DNA from: Mytilus edulis
Taxonomy: Eukaryota; Mollusca; Bivalvia; Mytilida; Mytilidae
Reading direction: 5' to 3'
Assembly (NCBI RefSeq): GCF_963676685.1
Contig: NC_092344.1
Span: 45,592,830-45,656,829, forward strand
DNA: 64,000 bases
How positions within the stretch are numbered: position 1 is the stretch's first letter; every line of letters starts with the position of its first letter. The notes below the pieces were generated by a model that saw only the letters and a list, made by a program, of their open reading frames with translations, did not search any database and was not told the DNA's origin. This document shows, in pieces, positions 32,636 to 44,237 of the stretch. The position numbers and the translations under genes were made by a program.

Positions 32636-33050
32636 AAATGAAGATGTGGTATCATTGCCAATGAGACAACTATCAACAAGAGACCAAAATGACACAAAAA
32701 TTAAAATTTTTAGATCACCGTACGGCCTTCAACAATGAGCAAAGCCCATATCGCATAGTCAGCTATAGAGTTGTCTCATTGGCACTCACACCACATCATC
32801 CTATATCTACTAGGTATATATCTGAGAGTACTTGCAGTTAAATGACAGCTAGTCCAAAGCCTGTAACAACTAACAAAAAAATCATGCATCTAAGACTAAA
32901 TAATCAATCCGTACACATCCAACAACCTATAGGATTTCGTGTAAAGACGTCATAAACAGTTAGAGAAAAACACGACCTTGTGCAATGCCAAGATACAGGC
33001 ATCGACGGATTGTAGATCCATGAATATGTATATGTATATAACATACAAAT
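32636..33050 (-). repeat. Retroelement tail repeat, rearranged copy
   Basis: Shares CCAATGAGACAACTATC, GTACGGCCTTCAACAATGAG, GAGAGTACTTGCAGTTAAATG and CTTGTGCAATGCCAAGATAC with 35840-36520. The middle is missing: it jumps from the CATAGTCAGCTATA block to a TTGTCTCATTGGCACTCAC end of another copy. Confidence 0.8.
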
Positions 33051-33417
33051 AATATTTAGTTTGCTTTTAATTTACTGATAACAAAATTAATATTTATACC
33101 AAAAAGACAATATTTTCAGCCTTTTTTTTTTTGCCTTTAAATTTCTTCTCATGCGATCGTGCCGTTTACTTTTATAGCTTTAAGTTAATATGCAACATGA
33201 TTTTATTCCGTATCAGTGTTCTCTGAACTTTGGAGTTATCGTATTAGCCATCATATCACATCTCCTTATTTTATACAATTTCATTTTTAAGACAATTACA
33301 AATATCCCTTTTATATTCCAGTCATTTACGGGGCGTAAATGAACCAATATACAAATATTCATTCAATGAATTATTGAATAGCTTGAATGCACAGTGATAT
33401 ATATAATTTTCTTACAG
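33051..33417. other. Unassigned sequence
   Basis: AT-rich, ending in a pyrimidine tract and TTCTTACAG that serves as the acceptor for the fibrinogen-domain exon. Confidence 0.4.
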
Positions 33418-34596
33418 GAAATGAATATTTGCATCAGCTGACTTCCCAAGAAACGTACATGCTTAGGATAGACAAGACAGCAAGGACAGTAAAAGACATG
33501 CTATATATAGCACATTCTCTGTTAGTAGTGAACACTCAGGATATAAACTAAATGTCACTGGCTACTCTGGAGATGCAGGGGAGAGAAACTTCCTTTATTA
33601 TTATCACCACACTCTAGGTTAGAGATGGGATATATTTCATTCACCTTGTCCGTCCGTTTGTCCAACAAATGTTTTACGTCACAGATTTCACCAGTTTCAA
33701 TAAACAATAGAACAACTTCATATTTGACAAACAGCTTGGCAGTGGTAAATTGTTACGTGTGAGCGTCTTTTGGATCAGTAAGGCAATCTCTTCCTGTTTT
33801 CCAATGCTTTGAAATACGGATAGTGTATGCTTCACACAACAACCTTACACTTTTGTTATATTTAAGTATGTTTAGGCACAATAATTGATCAAGGGAAACA
33901 AGTTTCTGCATTCTCTAATCCAAGCCCATTTCACTTTACTTAGTGTTCAACATTAAGAGGAATTGATAGAAAATAAATTCCTAATGCGGCGTTCACACAT
34001 TGCAGATTATGGCTTCCGTTTGAGACTAGACAGCGATGAGACACGATAAGTGAAAAAGTCAGATTACTATTATCTTCAATTATCTGGAATGTCCTATCAT
34101 TGTCTGAACGCAGTCGTATAAGGTCGCAACATATTCTTAAGGATTGCGAATGGTTTGGAGAGTTCTGCCAAGCACCCTGACCAACGGCAAGGTACGTCCC
34201 GTGACATTGGCGGAAACTCAGCCGATTTTTGTTAAGTCGTATTACAATCGTGACTATGTCTTGGTAGATTCTGCTACATTGGATCAAAATCCTAACAATG
34301 TTCTGTGTTTACACTTTATAGACCTAAATCGTATGTGTATTATAAAATTTGTAGGTGATGCTATGAAGATTCACCAAAATGGAAGCAAATTTACAACGAT
34401 GGATAAAGATAATGACTCAGATACAGATAACTGCGCTATACTTCATAAGGGTGGATGGTGGTATGGCAGATGTCATAATAGCAACTTAAATGGCCTTTAT
34501 CTTAAAGGAAGCCACACAACGTATGGTGATGGTGTTAACTGGTTTCAATGGACGGGTTTCAAATACTCGCTGAAGACAACAATAATGATGATTTGA
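33418..34596 (+). pseudogene. Fibrinogen-related domain, last two exons, decayed
   Basis: Exon A (33418-33588) reads EYLHQLTSQETYMLRID, then after a frameshift near 33500 HSGYKLNVTGYSGDAG. Exon B (34355-34596) reads KFTTMDKDNDSDTDNCAI (the Ca-site loop of the fold), GGWWYGRCHNSNLNGLY and GVNWFQWTGFKYSLKTT, then TGA. The splice phases fit (GCA G / GT GAT), but the donor after exon A is GG instead of GT, so the intron could not be removed normally. Upstream exons, including the start of the domain, are absent. Fibrinogen-related proteins are expanded lectin-like genes of molluscan immunity; this copy is a remnant. A frame that reads from 34144 into exon B has no family character before 34355. 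Confidence 0.88.
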
Positions 34597-34770
34597 AGAA
34601 TATAAAATAACTGACATAATTCCTGACAAATAACTAATTATGATATAAGTCTTTAAAAATTATTTAAGATATATTCGTTAGTAGTAAAATAAAGTGCTGG
34701 AAATGTCTTCGTAAGCTTAATATATATGTATTCATAAGTACCTGTTTATCGCAATTAGTAATATATATTT

Positions 34771-34992
34771 GTAAGCCTCAAATCTATGTCCGGCCTCAAA
34801 TCTATGTCCGGCCTCAAATCTATGTCCTTTCCGCAAATCTATGTCCTTTTTAATATTGCGTCATACATGTTCCAAATATATGTCCTTTATTGTCTCAAAT
34901 CTATGTCCTGTATTTTGTCACATCTATGTCCTTTATTTACTCAAATATATGGCCATTTTTGGCTCAAATCTATGTCCTTTCATCGACGTAAA
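34771..34992 (+). repeat. Left end, tandem CTCAAATCTATGTCC units
   Basis: About nine variants of CAAATCTATGTCC between 34778 and 34982, at irregular spacing of 18-33 bp. Both open frames here are read-through of the repeat. Confidence 0.88.
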
Positions 34993-35834
34993 ACATAACA
35001 AAACGTCATCAAGTAAACAATGAAAAGTTAACAATTACAGGTGTAAGTACAGCCTTCAACACGGAGCATTAACTCACACCGAACAAACATTGTACAAGTG
35101 GTTTATATGCCTGACAAAAGCAAGGTTAACATTTTATCTATTAATACCCATGGTTTAAAATTGCTTTATGTTCTGTCTTTAAAACTGGAGGGAAATCTGT
35201 TATGAGTAGTTGACTGATGGAATATTTTCAAAAACTAGAGATTCATCCTCTTGAAATGTTTTCTGACAAATATCACGATATATTTACTCCTATTGTGGAA
35301 TATTTACAATTCAAAACAAATCCTGCCATGAACAAAGGGACTGCAGTGTTGACATCTAGTTTCTGGAGAGAAGGGATCTGCCAAAACATAAAGAATGATT
35401 CTTCTCGGGGAAATATTTTCGTTATTAAAGACATTATTACAAGTTTTACATTTGAACTAAATAGGTATCAGCTAAGACCAAACAATTGAAATATGTTCTT
35501 TTGTGATTCACAAATATTTCAATTAAAAATATAAAAACGTTTTATTTTTAGCAATTTAGAATGATTTTTTAATACTAGTATTCAAGGAAAAACATAGATA
35601 AAGTGGTATAAATGTCAATGAAACAGCGATATGAACAAATTCAAAGACAAAACGAAGTAAGTTGAAGTTGCAAACAAATATTCATTCTTTACTGTCTTTT
35701 TTAGTAAAATAAATATGGTTTTGTGGTTTCATTCTTAACGACGACATACAATAATAACACACGCATTTAAAGATTTTAACCACACACCTGAAAAAAGACT
35801 AATAAAACAAAAAACATATAATATAAAATATAGA
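34993..35834. other. Element interior, short unknown frame
   Basis: A plus-strand frame at 35217-35489 (90 codons; LEIHPLEMFSDKYHDIF, TAVLTSSFWREGI) has no recognised family and no splice or promoter context, so I do not call it a gene. A short fragment near 35050-35090 recalls the tail repeat family. Confidence 0.35.
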
Positions 35835-36545
35835 AGATGAGGTATGATTGCCAATGAGACAACTATCCACAAAAGACCAATATGACACAGACACTAACAA
35901 CTATAGGTCACCGTACGGCCTTCAACAATGAGCAAAGCCCATACCGCATAGTCACCTATAAAAGGCCCCGATATGACAATGTAAAACAATTCAAACGAGA
36001 AAACTAACGGCCTTATTTATGTAAAAATAAAATGAACGAAAAACAAATATGTAACACATAAACAAACAACAACCACTGAATTTACAGGCTCCTGACTTGG
36101 GACAGGCACATACATAAATAATGTGGCGGGGTTAAACATGTTAGCGGGATCCCAACCCTCCCCATAACCTGGGACAGTGGTATAACAGTACAACATAACA
36201 ACGAACTATAAAAATCAGTTGAAAAAGGCTTAACTCATCAGATAGACAAAAATTAGTGGACGTGGTCGGGTACTTATACATCCCGACACAAAAAGACACA
36301 ATGAACACATCTGAGAGTACTCGCAGTTATCTGACAGCTAGTTCAAAGCCACTAACAACTAATAAAAAATTATGCATCTAAGACTAAACTATCAATCCGT
36401 ACACATCCAACATCCAATGGATTTAGTGTAAAGACGTCAAAAACAGCCAAAGAAAAACATGACCTTGTGCAATGCCAAGTTACAGGTATCGACAGATTGT
36501 AGATCCATGAATATGTATATGTTAACTTTTAATTTACTGATAACA
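35835..36545 (-). repeat. 3' tail of the RT element (best copy in the window)
   Basis: On the minus strand it directly follows the RT remnant at 36628-37735. It has the full order of phrases seen piecemeal elsewhere: GAGAGTACTCGCAGTTATC, GGGATCCCAACCCTCCCC, GGACAGGCACATACATAAA, CTAACGGCCTTATTTATG, GTACGGCCTTCAACAATGAG and TGCCAATGAGACAACTATCC. Copies or fragments are at 22755, 28765, 32090, 32636 and 51780. Confidence 0.85.
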
Positions 36546-36627
36546 AAATCAATATTTATACCAATAAAAACAATATTTAATGATCTGATTACAGTGTTGA
36601 ATAGGTAACCTTTTAGAATAAGTTTAT

Positions 36628-37735
36628 TTAAAGGAGCGACAAGTTTACATGGATCATTTTTAAATTTTCGGGCACGGTCAACAACATTTCCGTAAAAATG
36701 GAATGTGCTATCCCGTTTGAAATAAGTTTTCTACAGGTACAACCAAACTTCAATACCAAATCTTTATATCTATGAAAAAATTTAGTAAAGGTTTTAAGTA
36801 ATTTATGGTAACGATATCCCTGGTTTAATAATTTACCAGTAATACAAAGGTTGCGTTCGTTAAAATCAAAAATGTCACAACAGACACGGGCATAGCGAAC
36901 AAGTTGTGAAATATAAACACCGTAAGATGGTGCCAAATATAAAAATGAAAAATTAACAATGGGGAACGGAAAATCGTCTCTTTTGTCGTAAATTTTTGTG
37001 TGGAGTTTCCCGTTTATAACCGAAATATCTAAATCCAGGAAAGAACAGTTATTACCGAATAAATTTGATTTATTTAAAGTAAGTTCCTTGGAGTAAATTT
37101 CACCAGTATATTGAGAAAATTCTTGATTATTTAACGAAAAAATATCATCAAGATAACGGTAAGTGTTGTTGAATTTATCAATTAAATGCAATTTCGATGG
37201 GTCTTTACTGAGTTTAGTCATAAACTGTGATTCGTAACAGTACAAAAACAAGTCTGCTATTAAAGGGGCACAATTAGTGCACATGGGGATAACTACAACC
37301 TGTCGATAAACTTTGTTGCCGAAACGTACATAAATATTATCAAGGAGAAAATTAACAGCTTCAATCATCTCATCACACCTCCAGTAAGTATATCTAGCAT
37401 ATTTACCTTTCTCATTAGAGAAGAAGGCTTTAAATGAGTTGCAGCAAATATATCTACATTCAGCCTTACCAAACGACCATTTAATTAAATAGGAAAACTT
37501 TTGTTTAATAAGATAGTGTGGAAGTGTAGTGTAAAGAGTAGAAAAATCAAAACTTAGCAGAATCCAAAGGACCATCAAAAGCACGTAATTTATCTAAAAC
37601 ATCCAAAGAATTTTTTACACTCCAAAAATGGTTTATACCACTATGTTCATATATTTTATTACAATAGTTGATGATAATCTCTTTAATAGCAGTTAATGAA
37701 CAAGTTAAGAGCACTGAAAGATTAGTTCTAGAGCA
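36628..37735 (-). pseudogene. Reverse transcriptase of a Penelope-like or related element
   Basis: Starts near 37.73 kb with IYEHSGINHFWSVKNSLDVL. After a frameshift near 37560 it continues FDFSTLYTTLPHYLIKQKF (first catalytic Asp), VVIPMCTNCAPLIADLFLYC, the active site YRYLDDIFSLNNQEF, SFLDLDISVINGKLHTKIYD and PSYGVYISQLVRYARVC. The frame then stays open to 36628. This arrangement matches RTs I associate with Penelope-like elements in invertebrates, but no GIY-YIG endonuclease follows, so the class is uncertain. A related but different RT lies at 63100-63561. Confidence 0.75.
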
Positions 37736-37964
37736 CTAACTAGAGGCCGAAATGAAACGATATTTAAATGTTTTTTGTGTAGTTTAAGACCGTACTTAAA
37801 ACAATATCATGAATACCAGCTAAATAATTTAGCCGGATTTTCTTAAACGTATACTATACTTCGGCTCTTGCACATTATACATGGAGAACACATACCAACT
37901 TAATATTGAATTATGGGAAACTACTTAATAAAAAAAAACCTATAAGGCCGAAATTATTAGACGG

Positions 37965-38202
37965 GCATAAATTTGCGCATGGCGAAACAAATTAGAAAAA
38001 AAATTAAAACATAACACAGATTTGAGACCTTATCTTTTTTATAACGGACATAGATTTGCGAATGACGTCGCGATTGAAAATCGGACACAGATTTTAGGCC
38101 GAATCATTTTTTACGAACATAGATTAGCGATTGACGGCACGATGGGGCATAAATTTGAAAAACGGACACAGATTTGAGGTCGTACACAGATCTGAGGTTT
38201 AC
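37965..38202 (-). repeat. Right end, inverted CTCAAATCTATGTCC units
   Basis: Variants of the left-end unit in inverted orientation (GGACATAGATTTGCG, CGGACACAGATTTGAGG and others), ending at 38202 next to the ATATTT target copy. The 37736-37964 stretch before it holds decayed RT-upstream sequence. Confidence 0.82.
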
Positions 38203-38208
38203 ATATTT

Positions 38209-38654
38209 ATTACAGTATGTATATCTGAATGGATGCTACACTGGCCTACACTGGGAACTTTATACAGTTATGATCTGTAAAAAAGGTGAATATTCAAAAT
38301 TGTCAACACGAAAAGATTATTTCACTAAGGGCGCAGCCTGAATTGAAATATTTGTTTAGGGTTGACAATTTTGGACATTCATCGGTTCTAAAGGGCCAAA
38401 TTTGTTTTATTATTCCGAACTAACGATGGAAGGGCCCTTTGCACCATTGAAAAAGCACGTACCAGTAACACACACAAATTAACGTTCGAAATAAAGTTGT
38501 GTCTTAGAATTTCTTTTAAGAATAACAAAGGTAGAATCTTTTTGTTAAATACCGATGGCCCTGAAAAAGACCGTTTATTAGAGGTACATGTATCATCGAC
38601 AATAGATACATGACCAAAGACTTGTTTACTCGTCACTCTATTGAATTTCTGTAA
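38209..38654. other. Unassigned sequence
   Basis: No recognised repeat. A minus-strand frame at 38388-38636 has no family character. Confidence 0.35.
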
Positions 38655-39540
38655 CGTGAACGCTGTTAACTTACGGATGTGACATCATTTTCATGGGAAA
38701 TAACTCGTGTACAAATGAAGAAACTGAAAAGGTTATTCGGCGATAAATAAAAGAGTTAATCCCCGATTGTGGTATTAAAGTTTAATGTTTACTCGTCCTT
38801 TCTTGCAATTCAACGAAAATTAACTGAATTATTGTATGTCATGTGATAATGTGTTACCCAATAGAATGTTTATAAAATATGTAAGGTATAATAATATTAC
38901 TTAATTATCTTATATCACATGCCAAGTATTACATACCACATAATGAATATATTGTTTGCATACCTTGTATGCTTAAGGTTTGCATGTTGTTTTTGTTGAT
39001 TTTGCTTTTTAATTTAAAAAAATCTGTGAGAATCTTAAAGTGCATAATATTGTATATCTTTTGTCCTCAATATGTTTCTAATTCATAAGTTCGAAATAAG
39101 ATTAAGTTGTTAAAACTTACATTACATTACGGATGATTTACGAATTTGGAAAAGTCAATTACCAATCCACTTTTACGTGATTACTTATCAATTGATATTA
39201 GTTATCAACGAATTTAATAAGAGTTATACTACAAGTGTCACATGTGGAGCAGGATATGTTAGATAAAACCGAGGGCATGCTAGATCATTCCCATATTTTT
39301 ATGGAGTTTCGTGTTTCTCAATACTTAATTTTTTCTGTAATTGTTTGTACACTGTTGTTTATCTTTCATTAATTTGCCAATTTTCGTTTTTGCAATGATT
39401 TTGTTAATCGCTCTTCGATATTTCATATCTGACTCTTCTTTGGTATTTTACTGCATTTTGTGTATTACATCCTTCTTTCGAGTAACACATGCATTAATAT
39501 GTGATCAAGTAAGCAAAACATGATTAAAATTTAATTTTAT
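38655..39540. repeat. Duplicated block, copy 1
   Basis: Collinear with 42635-43475: TTTTCATGGGAAATAACTCG, CATGTGATAATGTGTTA and GGTATAATAATATTAC, then a CATGTGGAGCAGGAT-type repeat and AAGCAAAACATGATTAAAAT. The two copies are clearly diverged, so the duplication is old. Confidence 0.85.
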
Positions 39541-39545
39541 AGTAT

Positions 39546-40785
39546 AGTGTTATTAATTGGCTGGTTCTGTATTGGCCCTGTTATAGATTCGAGGTTAGCT
39601 GCATTGTACCCGAGAGTCGAGAGCCAATACAGCTGACCGATAATCTATACCTGGGCCAATACAGAAACAGCCAGTTCATAACACTTTTATTAAATGATTT
39701 TAATTCTTTTAACTAGAAAAATATCAGAAACTTACCGTGTAGAAGATAAAGAATTTCATATCTGATTTTGTCCGTGGGTTTGGATTTGTTTGTCAAAATC
39801 GTCGGATGTTATTTCTGATTTCTCGTCCAAGAACCTATAATTATGCTTTTACAATTAATTTGTATCTAGCAAATATTAAGAAGCTGTGAAGAATAAATCA
39901 GACAGTTTGACTTTTCTTAATCTTAGATCGTCTGCATTCTAAGGATTGATCAAAACACAGTGTCAATAATCGAAAGGCTTTGAACTATTTCCGTTTCAAG
40001 ACTTTAAAGTCATATGAAACGAGTGAGTGGTGAAAAATAATGTTTATCCAATTCTTGAACCAATGCATGTATATATCATAAACTTAGTCCTCCGTGCACG
40101 ATTTAATCATTATTTTCGCAAATATATCATATAATCGTCAATTTTTTTTTTCTCTCTGTTTGTTATGATTTAACAAATATGGCTGCTCATTAAATGCCGT
40201 GTTTTGAAGCCGAGTTTTACCGATTGTCACCTTATAGTAAACAAATCACAAAAAGCATGGGTATTGAGCACGTGTTTAACATGTATAATCAGATATTTGT
40301 TTATTTCAATGACAGATCCATTCGTATTACGATCAACGGATTTTTACGAGGAGGGTTACGCTCGGGTCACTATGCATACGGAAAATATGTCGGCGAATTG
40401 CTTCCTGGAAGCAAGCAATTAAACATAAGTAAACTTCTTCTAAATGTGGACAAATTAAAGAATTTTCCTCAGAAAAAAGTATATGTAAATAAGTTCTATA
40501 ATGAAAACGTTCCATTTAGTTATAAAAAACATATGCATATTTTTTTTTTAATTTGAGGTTTCTTATGACTTTAAGATGTTACAAAACACTGAACAGCATT
40601 TAAACTTTTTACTTGATGATTTTAAATTAAAAATTTACTAGTAATACAAATGTTTTAATATGCATAACGATGATAAGTCCAAAGGTAAATAAGGCGTAAG
40701 AAAATTGAAACCGGAAGTGAACGTACCGTACTAGCCAATGAGCCAATACGGCGTTTTACCAATGTTAACTCTTGATATATATCGT
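39546..40785. mobile_element. 1.24-kb insertion present only in block copy 1
   Basis: Block copy 2 runs from TTTAATTTTATTATTAT to GGCAACGTCATCAATATTGC within about 40 bp; here 1.24 kb intervenes. The left 140 bp (39546-39685) is a palindrome: AGTGTTATTAATTGGCTG pairs with the segment ending CCAGTTCATAACACT. The right end (GCCAATACGG...GTTAACTC) weakly resembles the inverted left end. An unrecognised 120-codon frame (40194-40556) lies inside. Confidence 0.6.
40194..40556 (+). CDS. Unrecognised 120-codon frame
   Basis: Starts MPCFEAEFYRLSPYSKQ and includes SIRITINGFLRGGLRSGHYA. It belongs to no family I know and has no visible splice sites or partner. It lies inside the 1.24-kb insertion, so if real it may belong to a mobile element. 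Low confidence. Confidence 0.25.
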   Translation: MPCFEAEFYRLSPYSKQITKSMGIEHVFNMYNQIFVYFNDRSIRITINGFLRGGLRSGHYAYGKYVGELLPGSKQLNISKLLLNVDKLKNFPQKKVYVNKFYNENVPFSYKKHMHIFFLI

Positions 40786-41225
40786 CGGGGCATCGTCATC
40801 AATATTGCACATGCTAATTTATCCGAATTAGGGCTTATTTGCTCATTTAATGTCACGTTGTACCAACCATTGGTTATAATTTTGATTAGGCTAAACACGC
40901 AGCACTATGGCCTATAACAGTATGTAAATAAAGCATATAGCTGAGAAAGTGATAGAATTATCGTAACTGAGTCGAATCAAAGGTTAACAATGCTTCTTCG
41001 AGGGGTAACAACCTGCTTTTTCACCCACTCAGCTTTATTATATTAAATTAATTGTACTGACTGTGTTGTCATTGATGTCTATTAAATACCAATTGAAAGT
41101 AACAAACTTTGACCCCATGTACATACAGCTTATCAATGTAACAAACGGAGTCTATGGAAAAGACCTGAGGCCATAACGTAGAGTTTAGTATGTTATAGTA
41201 AAAGATCTATGATAAGTTAATATTA
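40786..41225. repeat. Duplicated block, copy 1, right part
   Basis: Matches 43495-43825 through CATCGTCATCAATATTGCA, TAAACACGCAGCACTATGG, and AATTGAAAGTAACAAACTTTG. A ~50-bp stretch with ATTTATCCGAATTAGGGC is extra in this copy. Confidence 0.8.
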
Positions 41226-42634
41226 ATATTAAAGACCTCTGAACAAAAACGTCCACGAGCACGATGGCCTTTTAGGTATAAAACCACTAATTAATAGCCC
41301 CATTGCTTTCTATGTTAAATTCTGGAATTCCAAGCATTAATGGCTACTTTGTTTTAAGTTCAAATAAAGTAGTAGTTATTTCATGTCAAAACTTTACCTT
41401 ATCCTGACTTGTGCTGAAAAAAATCAACATACCTTTAATTGCATATTAGAGCGTACTGGTTCCCGGGAGTTTGATAGCACAACAACAGGAACTTCTGATC
41501 TGAACAACAGGCCAAATGTGCCCCCTTTTAAAATTTAATATGCTTCTTTATTATTCAAGTAAAAGTTTCAACAAGGGTTCTACAGTGATCCCAAGTCCCC
41601 AAGCTTTCATTTCATTCTAAAACTACCCAAATATTCCCACTATTGACAAAGATTCAGCTATGTATAGGTACTATTTTGTTTAAAATATGTACTACTTTCT
41701 TCTATGTTGTTTCCGACAAGGCTTGAATTAGTGGTTCTATACCTTTAATGTCAATATTAACTGAATCATTGAACTTTTACTGACTTACAAACCGTCAAAA
41801 ACATAAGACGCAATAACACACTAGCAGAAGCCGTAGTCCCCTGAATTGGACCAGTTCTATATCTGTATTCCCATAAAGCCAATGCATTACATCGGTACAG
41901 AGAAAACAAATACAAACAATAGATATTATAATATGTACAAAACAATTTACAAAAGTCGGGAATACAAACAAGTATTTATATCTTTTTTGTAAAAAGAGCA
42001 AAGCTTCTTCAGAACTGGGTTTCTTAAATATATATATAACTTAAACATGTTAAATAGTACTCACTCTGGTATAAATTGATAGCTGTCACCAAATTTCCTT
42101 TGAAACGGATCGATTATATGGCAGCACATCATTTAATTGTGTATTTATTATCCTATTTTAGAATTTAGATAACACCAAAGGCTAGTTTTATAAAAAAAAA
42201 AAAAAATGGGGTAAATTTATATATTTGAATTCTAACTTTTCTTAATAATTTCTATATTTTATAAATGTGCAAATGAAAACCCTATACAGACCTCATTTAC
42301 AACTGACCAATGGATGTTCTGTACACAAATGTCTTGTTATATATATTTGAGGTTTTTTAATTTGTCAGTAATCTCTTTCCATATCTCAATCAGTCACGTC
42401 TCAGTCATTACAACTGAAAGGGCGTGCGAGGTCAGCTCTCATTCAGCCGCTATCTACGATGAAGTTTACTGATAGATGGATCAACGGCTTACTACTTTCG
42501 ATGACAGAAAACAATCCATCGCTGTACAGTCCACATCTCGTTTATGTCAACACCCGATTCAGAATACACTCCAAAACCCATTATGGATGGAGGAGTGTTA
42601 TGTCGACTAACGTAACGTTGCCAAGTTTGTTTAA
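41226..42634. other. Unassigned sequence
   Basis: AT-rich with a short poly-A near 42191. Open frames at 41795-42001 (minus) and 42459-42761 (plus) look like chance. The second covers the start of the duplicated block, and its counterpart in copy 1 is not open. Confidence 0.4.
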
Positions 42635-43475
42635 CTATGTTTGTGACGTCATTTTCATGGGAGATAACTCGTGTACAAATCAAGAAACTAAAAGTTATTC
42701 GTCGGTTAATAATAAGGTTAATCACCGCTGGTGTAAAGTTTTAGGTTTATTTGTCCTTTAATGCAATTAAACGAAAATTACTCAATTATAGTATGCCACG
42801 TGATAATGTGTTATCAAATAGAATTTTTATAATATATGTTAGGTATAATAATATTGCTTATCCTATATTACATGCCCAAGTATTGCATACTACGTAATAA
42901 ATTCATTTTTCTCATACCTTGTACGCTTTAGTTCTCCATGTTGTTGTTGTTTTTACTTTTTTAATTTAACAATGTCTGTGAAGATCTTACAGCGCACAAT
43001 ATTGTCTATTGTTTGTCCTGAAAAATGTGTTTCTATTTTACAACTTCGAAATTTTAAATTGTTAAAAAGTTACATTACATGACGGATCGTTTATGAATTT
43101 GGAAAAGTCTATTACCAATTCGCTATTACGTAAACTGATAAAAATGATCAACGAATTTAAAAGGAGTTAGACTACAAGTGTCACATGTGGAGCCTGATAT
43201 ACAAGACCGAGGACATGACATATTATCCACTTCTTTTTATGGGTTTTCGTGTTGCTCAATAATTTAATTTTATGTAATATTTTGTAGACTTGTTTATCTT
43301 TAATTAGTTTTCCAATTTTTTGCAATGATTTTGTTTATCGCTCTTCGATATTTGAGATCTGACATTTCCTTTGGTATCTTTCAGCCTTTTGTGTATTACA
43401 TCCTCCTTGTTTGGAATACCTCATGCATAAATGTGATCAAGTAAGCAAAACATGATTAAAATTTAATTTTATTAT
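42635..43475. repeat. Duplicated block, copy 2
   Basis: Partner of 38655-39540, including the diverged CATGTGGAGC-type dispersed repeat at about 43170-43385. Confidence 0.85.
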
Positions 43476-43494
43476 TATAAATCTTGCTTTATTT

Positions 43495-43830
43495 CGACAG
43501 GGCAACGTCATCAATATTGCAGATGCTAAACACGTAGCACTATTGCATATAAAATTATATATATAAAGCATATGACTGAGAATGGTCGCAACTATGTCGA
43601 TTCCAAGATAAATAATGCTACTTTGAGAGGTTACAACCTACTTTATTATCCTCTCAGCTATAATTTATTTAATTGATCATACTAAATGTTTTGTCATTCG
43701 TGTCGTTTAAATATCAATTGAAAGTAACAAACTATGACTTCATGTATATAACAGCTTATAAATCATTAGAAATGTAACACCCATAGTCTATGAAAAAGAC
43801 CTGAAGCGTGAAAAACGTAGAAGTTTAGAA
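43495..43830. repeat. Duplicated block, copy 2, right part
   Basis: Partner of 40786-41225. It is continuous with 42635-43475, so this copy shows the arrangement before the 1.24-kb insertion. Confidence 0.8.
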
Positions 43831-44237
43831 TTGCCTTTTAAATTACTAATGTTGACCCAATTCAATGTCTTTGAAATCATCGACTCTTGCTTTGTCAGAT
43901 CAAGAGATTGAAATCTTTTTATAAATTAGATTAACATATAATTTCCATTTTTAACGATACCCTTTTAAGAGCGTCTTATTTTAAGTCAAGATGAAGAGGG
44001 TTGATTGGTCAGCTATTTTTGGATATTCCATAATCAATTATTTAGACAGAAAGAGGATCGATACTATTTATAATCAATAAGTTATCTTTGATCTCTTCGA
44101 TTTTCCCATCCTGCTTCCCCATCATCTCCTATCTTTTTTTTTATAAAGTGAAGATTTCTTTTTCTATTTTGATTATGATTTTGTTGGTAATAGTGTAACG
44201 TTTGTGGGTCATCGCAAATTCCCCTTTTTCTATTTTT
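43831..44237. other. Unassigned sequence
   Basis: AT-rich, with nothing recognised. Confidence 0.4.

Larger units (their letters stand above)
34771..38202. mobile_element. 3.4-kb element with repeat-bearing TIRs and 6-bp target duplication
   Basis: The left end starts GTAAGCCTCAAATCTATGTC and the right end is the reverse complement of GTAAACCTCAGATCTGTGTA. The first ~40 bp match at about 34 positions. The flanking hexamers are identical: ATATTT at 34765-34770 and 38203-38208. Each end is built from many copies of a CTCAAATCTATGTCC unit. No transposase is visible. The interior holds an RT remnant with its tail and a 90-codon frame, so it is a non-autonomous DNA element loaded with later insertions. 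The superfamily is unknown. Confidence 0.78.

Noticed and set aside
34786..35023. Two plus-strand frames rich in Met, Ser and Leu
   Set aside because: Read-through of the CTCAAATCTATGTCC tandem units.
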